DNA from: JBCCAG01 sp050330955
GTDB lineage: Bacteria; Cyanobacteriota; Cyanobacteriia; CAKZMO01
Direction of reading: 5' to 3'
Assembly: GCA_050330955.1 (NCBI GenBank)
Contig: JBHJHJ010000195.1
Coordinates: forward strand, 1-10,219
Length of the DNA stretch: 10,219 bases
In this document: one piece after another, positions 5,878-10,219 of the stretch
Numbering within the stretch: the first letter of the stretch is position 1
How the letters are laid out: each line of letters opens with the position of its first letter
Notes under the pieces: model-generated
Database searches by the model: none
Seen by the model: the letters and a program-made list of their open reading frames with translations, nothing else
What the model was told of the DNA's origin: nothing
Program-made: the position numbers and the translations under genes

Positions 5878-5891
5878 GTCCCTTGATCTCT

Positions 5892-6356
5892 ATGACGACT
5901 GCAAACATCCACATTCAAGCGGCCCAACCCAGTGAAGCCCAAGCCATTTTGGCCCTGTGGCGTGAGGCCGAAGCCACCGTCAGCCCCACCGACACCATAG
6001 AAGACATTCAGCGGGCGATCGCCACCGACTCCCTCAATTTTTTGCTGGCGCGACACCAAGGGCGGATTGTGGGCTCTATTATTGGTGCGTTTGATGGCTG
6101 GCGGGGCAACATCTACCGGCTGGTGGTGCATCCCGACTGCCGGCGTCACGGCATTGCAACTGCTTTGGTGGGGGAAGTTGAGCAGCGGTTTAAGGCGAAA
6201 GGGGTGAAGCGCATTACGGCGCTGGTGGAGAAAGAGCACGCCTATGCGGTCTCTTTTTGGACGGCGGTTCACTATGAATTAGATGGTCGCATTGCCCGAT
6301 ATATCCATAACTTGCCCCAAGAAATTCACCCAGAAATATCCCGATTTGAGGCGTGA
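5892..6356 (+). CDS. GNAT-family N-acetyltransferase, YpeA-like
   Basis: The 154-residue protein carries the GNAT acetyl-CoA signature RLVVHPDCRRHGIATALV (76-93). The pyrophosphate-binding R/QxxGxG/A motif is present as R-R-H-G-I-A. It is preceded by the strand GRIVGSIIGAFDGWRGNIY, closely patterned on E. coli YpeA. The C-terminus has the expected AYAVSFWTAVHYELDGR segment in the position of YERLGY. It transfers an acetyl group from acetyl-CoA to an amine, but the substrate (protein N-terminus, small amine or antibiotic) is unknown. ATG 5892 is preferred to the in-frame TTG 5883 because the fold starts immediately after it. It lies 14 nt after the azoreductase gene and probably ends that operon. 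Confidence 0.88.
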   Translation: MTTANIHIQAAQPSEAQAILALWREAEATVSPTDTIEDIQRAIATDSLNFLLARHQGRIVGSIIGAFDGWRGNIYRLVVHPDCRRHGIATALVGEVEQRFKAKGVKRITALVEKEHAYAVSFWTAVHYELDGRIARYIHNLPQEIHPEISRFEA

Positions 6357-6357
6357 A

Positions 6358-6372
6358 CTTTGGTATCCAAAG
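6358..6372. terminator. Small hairpin after the acetyltransferase gene
   Basis: CTTTGG-TAT-CCAAAG is a perfect 6-bp stem with a 3-nt loop starting 2 nt after the TGA. No T-tract follows and the stem is AT-balanced, so as a Rho-independent terminator it would be weak. It is placed where the ABC-azoR-GNAT transcript should end. Confidence 0.25.
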
Positions 6373-6375
6373 CAC

Positions 6376-6395
6376 AAGTGCAAGGAAGTGCAAGG
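6376..6395. repeat. Perfect 10-bp tandem repeat in the minC leader
   Basis: AAGTGCAAGG is repeated twice without a spacer. It lies about 160 bp upstream of the minC start in the 196-bp intergenic region. A tandem pair of this length might be a paired protein-binding site or a slippage product. I see no known regulator consensus in it. Confidence 0.5.
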
Positions 6396-6474
6396 ATGCT
6401 TGCTGGTCGTCTATGTTGATTTGCAGTAGGATTTACGTGAGGTAGCCAGTTTGTACTAGCCTACCTGGCATATT

Positions 6475-6501
6475 TTGTTCACGATTGCATTTGCTTTTAA
6501 A
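6475..6501 (+). promoter_or_regulatory. Possible weak promoter upstream of minC
   Basis: TTGTTC (6475-6480) and TTTAAA (6496-6501) could serve as -35 and -10 boxes with a 15-nt spacer, which is shorter than the ideal 17. The surroundings are AT-rich compared with the flanking genes, and the -10-like box ends about 50 nt before the minC ATG. No other part of the 6357-6552 gap looks better, but the match is weak. Confidence 0.2.
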
Positions 6502-6531
6502 CGTTCTGCCTAGCCCCAGGCATCCTGTGTC

Positions 6532-6554
6532 GCACAAGAATATTGCACAAGAAT
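6532..6554. repeat. Direct repeat GCACAAGAAT overlapping the minC start
   Basis: GCACAAGAAT occurs at 6532-6541 and again at 6545-6554 with a 3-nt spacer. The second copy runs into the ATG of minC (6553-6555). No Shine-Dalgarno sequence is evident at this start. The repeat may therefore bear on translation initiation or be an operator-like site, which is inference. Confidence 0.45.
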
Positions 6555-7338
6555 GACGTCTGACTCATCCGCCACAGCCCCAGCAGCTACCATTCCCCTC
6601 CCTCAAGACGCCATCAGCGGGCCTCAGGTTCGCTTTAAGCAGAAGGACGGGCGACTGCTGCTGCTGCTGCCGCCAGCCCCTGAAGAGACTGCCTTACCTG
6701 ACTGGAACGACGTCTACCAGCAGCTCAAACAGCGGCTGATGGCGGGCGATCGCTTCTGGGAGGCCAACACCCTGGTGCACCTGATGGCGGGCGATCGCCT
6801 GCTGGATACCCGGCAGCTGCAGAGCATCGCTGACAGCTTGGCTGAGACTAACCTTACGCTAAGGCGGGTGTACACCAGCCGTAGGCAGACGGCGGTGGCT
6901 GCGGCTACGGCGGGCTATTCGGTGGAGCAGCACGAACCGGTGGCCCACCTGTCCCAGGGAAAAAAGGAGCAGGCCGCCTCTCCGGTGGATGCGCTGTATG
7001 TAGAGACCACCGTGCGCTCCGGCATCGAGATTCGCCACTCCGGCTCCGTAATCGTGATGGGGGACGTCAACCCCGGTGGGGCCGTAGTGGCTGATGGGGA
7101 TGTGATCATTTGGGGCACCCTGCGGGGCGTCGCCCAGGCGGGGGCGGCGGGTAATGACAAGTGCCGCGTCATGGCGCTGCGGATGGAGCCGACGCAGATT
7201 CGCATCGCCAGCGCCGTGGCGCGATCGCCAGAAACGCCCCCCGAAGAATTTCACCCTGAGGTGGCCCACGTTACTCCAAGCGGCATCCGCATTGTTCGCG
7301 CTCAGGAGTTTTCTCGCTCCCGCCGCCCCTCTAGCTAA
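6553..7338 (+). CDS. minC: Septum site-determining protein MinC
   Basis: MinC is the FtsZ-polymerisation inhibitor of the Min system and is recruited to the membrane by MinD. The 261-residue protein has a divergent N-terminal FtsZ-acting domain (about 25-118), a linker, and the conserved C-terminal beta-helix domain (about 148-225). The latter shows VRSGIEIRHSGSVIVMGDVN, GDVNPGG at 170-176, VADGDVIIWGTLRG and AGAAGND, the surface that dimerises and binds MinD. A C-terminal extension of about 35 residues (Pro/Arg/Ser-rich) follows. LMAGDR occurs twice in the N-terminal domain (63-68 and 78-83) through an 18-bp DNA duplication. The ATG at 6553 precedes a Ser/Ala/Pro-rich, probably disordered start of about 22 residues. 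An in-frame later start is possible, but none is better supported. Confidence 0.95.
   Translation: MTSDSSATAPAATIPLPQDAISGPQVRFKQKDGRLLLLLPPAPEETALPDWNDVYQQLKQRLMAGDRFWEANTLVHLMAGDRLLDTRQLQSIADSLAETNLTLRRVYTSRRQTAVAAATAGYSVEQHEPVAHLSQGKKEQAASPVDALYVETTVRSGIEIRHSGSVIVMGDVNPGGAVVADGDVIIWGTLRGVAQAGAAGNDKCRVMALRMEPTQIRIASAVARSPETPPEEFHPEVAHVTPSGIRIVRAQEFSRSRRPSS
6736..6798 (+). repeat. 18-bp direct repeat with HIP1 inside minC
   Basis: CTGATGGCGGGCGATCGC occurs at 6736-6753 and 6781-6798, 45 nt apart and in frame. Each copy ends in the HIP1 octamer GCGATCGC. The encoded LMAGDR is duplicated in the N-terminal domain of MinC. Confidence 0.85.
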
Positions 7339-7468
7339 TGCACCGGCCCGAAATGCAATCACTAAAGCGCACCAACCAAAGCGCAATATCTAGAGCACAG
7401 CAGTTTAACCCTGACCGCATTTGACTTATCATGAGCAGACCTGTTGTCCCACCTCACCCTATGAATCC

Positions 7469-8287
7469 ATGAGCCGCATCATCGTTGTCACCTCTGGGAA
7501 AGGAGGCGTCGGAAAAACGACCTGTACCGCTAACCTCGGCATGGCGCTGGCTCAGCTTGGCCACTCCGTAGCCCTGCTCGATGCAGACTTTGGGTTGCGC
7601 AATTTAGACCTGCTCCTAGGGTTAGAAAACCGCATCGTTTACACCGCGATGGAGGTGATATCAGGCGAGTGCAGGCTTGATCAGGCGTTGGTAAAAGACA
7701 AGCGACAGCCAAAGCTAGCGCTGCTGCCCGCAGCCCAAAACCGCACCAAGGATGCAGTCACCACCGAGCAGATGGCGGAGCTAGTGAAAGACGTTGCGGC
7801 CCAGCATCATTTTGTGCTGATTGACTGCCCCGCCGGTATCGAGATGGGTTTTAAAAACGCCGTGGTGGGCGCCCGCGAAGCCATCATTGTCACCACGCCA
7901 GAGGTGGCTGCGGTGCGGGACGCCGACCGCGTCATCGGGCTTTTAGAAGCTAGCGGCATCAAAACCATCCGTTTGATTGTCAATCGGCTGCGGGCGGAGA
8001 TGGTTCAAGCCGACCGGATGATGTCGGTGCAGGATGTCCAGGATATTTTGGCGGTTCCCTTGCTGGGGGTGATTCCAGACGACGAGCGGGTGATCGTCTC
8101 CACCAACAAAGGAGAGCCGCTAGTCCTCTCCGAAAACATGTCTTTGGCGGGCATCGCCTTTAGTAATATTGCCCAGCGACTCAATGGCAAAAAGGTGCCC
8201 TTTCTCGACCTCACCGCCGCCCACGACGATATTTTCTCCCGCATCCGCCGCCTTTTTAGCAATGGCACTGACCACTACCGGCGATAG
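7469..8287 (+). CDS. minD: Septum site-determining protein MinD
   Basis: MinD is the ParA/MinD-type ATPase that binds the membrane as a dimer and recruits MinC. The 272-residue protein has the deviant Walker A motif GKGGVGKTT (10-18, with Lys11 and Lys16). Asp38 and Asp40 lie in LLDADFGLRNLD, and the Walker B-like LIDCPAG contains Asp119. The region DDIFSRIRRLFSNG near the C-terminus is an amphipathic helix matching the membrane-targeting sequence, followed by a short polar end. The ATG at 7469 gives MSRIIVVTSGKGG, the standard N-terminus. The in-frame TTG at 7421 would add 16 atypical residues and is not favoured. A four-codon frame, ATG AAT CCA TGA (7461-7472), overlaps the start. The gap to minC is 130 nt and to minE 38 nt. 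Confidence 0.97.
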   Translation: MSRIIVVTSGKGGVGKTTCTANLGMALAQLGHSVALLDADFGLRNLDLLLGLENRIVYTAMEVISGECRLDQALVKDKRQPKLALLPAAQNRTKDAVTTEQMAELVKDVAAQHHFVLIDCPAGIEMGFKNAVVGAREAIIVTTPEVAAVRDADRVIGLLEASGIKTIRLIVNRLRAEMVQADRMMSVQDVQDILAVPLLGVIPDDERVIVSTNKGEPLVLSENMSLAGIAFSNIAQRLNGKKVPFLDLTAAHDDIFSRIRRLFSNGTDHYRR

Positions 8288-8325
8288 CCACAGTCCTTTC
8301 CTAGACCTTTACCCTGGCCCCGCCC

Positions 8326-8610
8326 ATGATTCTTGATCTCCTCGATAAGCTTTTCCACCGCGCTCCAGAGACCAGCCGCAGTGAGGCGAAGCGGCGGCTG
8401 CAGCTCGTGCTGGCCCACGATCGCGCCGACCTGTCGCCCGACATGATGGAAAAGATGCGAGCGGAGATTTTAGAGGTGGTGTCTCGCTACGTGGAGATTG
8501 ACTCTGATCAGTCTGAATTTGCCCTGGAAAACGACCAGCGCGTCACGGCCCTGATTGCCAATTTGCCCATTCGCCGCGTGAAGGCGGATGTTTCTGCGGA
8601 CGCGTCCTAG
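8326..8610 (+). CDS. minE: Cell division topological specificity factor MinE
   Basis: MinE displaces MinC from MinD and stimulates MinD ATPase activity, which sets the division site at mid-cell. The 94-residue protein has an N-terminal amphipathic membrane-binding segment (MILDLLDKLF). The MinD-contact region follows (SEAKRRLQLVLAHDRADLSP), then the dimerising topological specificity domain (MRAEILEVVSRYVEID, about 40-85). Its length is usual for cyanobacterial MinE. The ATG at 8326 follows minD by 38 nt, in the conserved order minC-minD-minE. No strong Shine-Dalgarno sequence is visible, so expression probably follows minD on the same transcript. Confidence 0.96.
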   Translation: MILDLLDKLFHRAPETSRSEAKRRLQLVLAHDRADLSPDMMEKMRAEILEVVSRYVEIDSDQSEFALENDQRVTALIANLPIRRVKADVSADAS

Positions 8611-8669
8611 GCTGTAGGGCTTACATTACGGACCGTTACAGATTGGCGGATGAGGTTATGGGGCTATAG

Positions 8670-8711
8670 GGCGCGATCGCTCTTCTAGAGTGGGTTGGGG
8701 GCGATCGCGCC
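8670..8711. terminator. HIP1-based 11-bp inverted repeat after minE
   Basis: GGCGCGATCGC (8670-8680) and GCGATCGCGCC (8701-8711) are perfect inverted copies around a 20-nt loop. The GC-rich stem, about 60 nt after minE, could terminate or stabilise the min transcript. There is no T-run, so factor-independent termination would be atypical. Each arm contains HIP1, itself a palindrome, so the structure may be a by-product of two neighbouring HIP1 sites. Confidence 0.4.
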
Positions 8712-8855
8712 GCTGTCCTAGAGAAAATTCTTAACGAAACGTCGGGCTCAGCCGCCGTCAAACTAGCGCTGATTTTGACAGAATAAGCCATAGCGCTCGC
8801 TTGCTAGGAGCCTACACCCTCGCCCGCGATTGCCAGTCCTACCCAATCTCACTGC

Positions 8856-8860
8856 GAGGA
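8856..8860 (+). promoter_or_regulatory. Ribosome-binding site of chlB
   Basis: GAGGA lies 6 nt before the ATG at 8867. It is the best Shine-Dalgarno match at any start in this window and fixes the chlB start. The promoter within 8712-8850 is unclear: a TTGACA at 8775-8780 has no acceptable -10 box at the usual distance. Confidence 0.7.
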
Positions 8861-8866
8861 AACACC

Positions 8867-10219
8867 ATGAAATTAGCCTACTGGATGTACGCTGGACCGG
8901 CGCACATTGGAACACTGCGCGTTGCCAGCTCGTTCAAAAACGTGCATGCCATTATGCACGCTCCCATTGGCGACGACTACTTTAACGTCATGCGCTCCAT
9001 GCTAGAGCGCGAGCGGGACTACACCCCGGTGACCACCAGCGTCGTGGACCGCAATGTGCTGGCCCGAGGATCTCAGGAAAAGGTGGTGGACAACATCGTC
9101 CGCAAAGACCAAGAAGTTGCCCCCGACATGGTGGTGCTCACCCCCACCTGCACCTCCAGCATCCTGCAGGAAGACCTGGAGAATTTTGTCCAGCGGGCTC
9201 AGATGGAGTCTAAGTCAGACGTGCTGCTGGCGGACGTGAACCATTACCGGGTGAATGAGCTAGAGGCGGCGGACCGCACCCTGCAGCAGATGGTGGAGTA
9301 CTACATCCGCAAAGCCCGTAAGGCGGGAGACATCGCCACTGAGAAAACGGCGACCCCCTCAGTCAACATCATTGGCATCTCTACCCTGGGCTTCCACAAC
9401 AACCACGACTGCACCGAGCTGAAAAAGCTAATGGGCGACCTGGGCATTGAAGTGAACGCGGTTATCCCCGAAGGAGCTTCGGTACACGAGCTGAAGAACC
9501 TGCCTCGGGCCTGGTTCAACCTGGTACCCTACCGGGAACTGGGCATGATGACGGCGAACTATCTCCAGCGTGAGTTCGATATGCCCACTGTGGACATTAC
9601 TCCCATGGGTATTGTGGAAACGGCTCGCTGCATCCGCATGATTCAAAAGGTGCTGAACGAGCAGGGCGCTGACGTCGATTACGAAGCGTGCATCGACGAG
9701 CAGACTCGCTTCGTCTCCCAAGCGGCCTGGTTCTCCCGCTCCATTGACTGCCAAAACCTCACCGGCAAAAAGGCCGTGGTGTTTGGCGACAACACCCACG
9801 CCGCCATGATGACCAAAATCCTGGCGCGGGAGATGGGCATTAAGGTGGTGCTGGCGGGCACCTACTGCAAGTACGACGCCGACTGGTTCCGCGAGCAGGT
9901 CGAGGGCTACTGCGACGACATTCTCATCAGCGACGACAACGCGGAAATTGGGGATGCGATCGCCCGCTTGGAGCCTGCCGCCATCTTCGGCACCCAGATG
10001 GAGCGTCACGTGGGTAAGCGCCTCAACATTTCCTGCGGCGTCATCGCTGCCCCCATCCACATTCATGATTTCCCGGTTGGCTATCGCCCCTACCTGGGCT
10101 ACGAGGGCGCTAACCAAGTGGTGGACCTGGTGTATAACTCCTTCACCCTGGGCATGGAGGACCACCTGCTGGAAATCTTCGGTGGCCATGACACTAAGGA
10201 AAGCATCACCAAGACGCTG
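8867..10219 (+). CDS. chlB: Light-independent protochlorophyllide reductase subunit B (partial, 5' end)
   Basis: ChlB and ChlN form the catalytic NB component of the dark-operative protochlorophyllide reductase, a nitrogenase-like enzyme that receives electrons from ChlL and makes chlorophyllide without light. The frame is open for 451 codons to the window edge; the family is about 508 residues, so about 55 are missing. The N-terminus MKLAYWMYAGPAHIGTLRVA is diagnostic. Asp36 in APIGDDY is the unusual aspartate ligand of the NB [4Fe-4S] cluster. Later landmarks are TPTCTSSILQEDL, YRELGMMTANYL, MGIVETARC and the Cys of NISCGVIAAPIHIHDFPVGY. Nothing looks broken. It is preceded by a 256-nt gap and a good ribosome-binding site, so it is probably transcribed separately from minCDE. 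Confidence 0.98.
   Translation, partial: MKLAYWMYAGPAHIGTLRVASSFKNVHAIMHAPIGDDYFNVMRSMLERERDYTPVTTSVVDRNVLARGSQEKVVDNIVRKDQEVAPDMVVLTPTCTSSILQEDLENFVQRAQMESKSDVLLADVNHYRVNELEAADRTLQQMVEYYIRKARKAGDIATEKTATPSVNIIGISTLGFHNNHDCTELKKLMGDLGIEVNAVIPEGASVHELKNLPRAWFNLVPYRELGMMTANYLQREFDMPTVDITPMGIVETARCIRMIQKVLNEQGADVDYEACIDEQTRFVSQAAWFSRSIDCQNLTGKKAVVFGDNTHAAMMTKILAREMGIKVVLAGTYCKYDADWFREQVEGYCDDILISDDNAEIGDAIARLEPAAIFGTQMERHVGKRLNISCGVIAAPIHIHDFPVGYRPYLGYEGANQVVDLVYNSFTLGMEDHLLEIFGGHDTKESITKTL

Noticed and set aside
6859..7386. Minus-strand open frame of 175 codons in minC
   Set aside because: It is an antisense shadow of the conserved MinC C-terminal domain, with a His/Arg/Gly-rich low-complexity product.
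8620..8642. Two TTACA half-sites (CTTACATT and GTTACAGA) resembling an RpaB HLR1 box upstream of chlB
   Set aside because: HLR1 requires a 2-nt gap between the octamers. Here the gap is 7 nt, and the second octamer deviates at its end.
8775..8797. TTGACA as a -35 box for chlB
   Set aside because: No acceptable -10 hexamer lies 16-18 nt downstream.
9428..10189. Long open frame (253 codons) on the minus strand within chlB
   Set aside because: It is antisense to a clearly conserved chlB, has no recognisable motif, and is explained by the GC-rich codon use of chlB.
242..10219. Functional link between the caspase-GUN4 protein and chlB because both concern tetrapyrroles
   Set aside because: They are 7 kb apart with unrelated operons between them, so proximity is probably coincidental.

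Overview
The window comes from a cyanobacterium. It holds chlB (light-independent protochlorophyllide reductase) and a minC-minD-minE operon. It also has a caspase-GUN4 fusion of a kind I know only from cyanobacteria, and ten perfect copies of the cyanobacterial HIP1 octamer GCGATCGC. The GC-rich, C/G-ending codon use would fit a Leptolyngbya/Synechococcales-type filamentous lineage, but I cannot fix the genus.

Region A (1 to about 3450) is accessory and defence-like. It opens with the 3' end of a small gene that may be an effector-associated component (EACC1-like). Next comes a caspase-like protease carrying an EF-hand-like loop, a helical linker and a C-terminal GUN4 (tetrapyrrole-binding) domain. 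The protease gene ends in a very unusual G/T-rich, almost adenine-free tract that is open in all three forward frames. A Y1/HUH transposase of the REP-associated (RAYT) type lies on the minus strand. After it come three pieces of debris: an open frame with strong codon bias but no start codon, a 5'-truncated and frameshifted MNT nucleotidyltransferase, and a shortened HEPN partner. HIP1 is absent from the first 3.3 kb and frequent afterwards, which agrees with the first part being younger or acquired.

Region B (3451-6356) is a tight same-strand set: an exporter-type ABC half-transporter, an AzoR-like flavin oxidoreductase (9-nt gap) and a YpeA-like GNAT acetyltransferase (14-nt gap). The set probably forms one transcript. 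Its first gene starts 9 nt after the HEPN remnant and lacks an ATG, so its promoter should lie within or upstream of the accessory debris.

Region C (6357-8610) is minCDE. MinC inhibits FtsZ, MinD is the membrane ATPase that recruits it, and MinE stimulates MinD and confines the inhibitor in space. The leader of minC has two pairs of short direct repeats, and minC itself contains an in-frame 18-bp duplication with HIP1 in each copy.

Region D (8611-end) is a 256-nt intergenic stretch with a HIP1-based inverted repeat and a good ribosome-binding site. It is followed by chlB, which is cut by the window edge after 451 codons.

The most unusual element is the 3' end of the caspase-GUN4 gene (about 1797-1917). 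The same DNA block would give a different but complete C-terminus in each of three reading frames, next to homopolymeric G runs that could slip.
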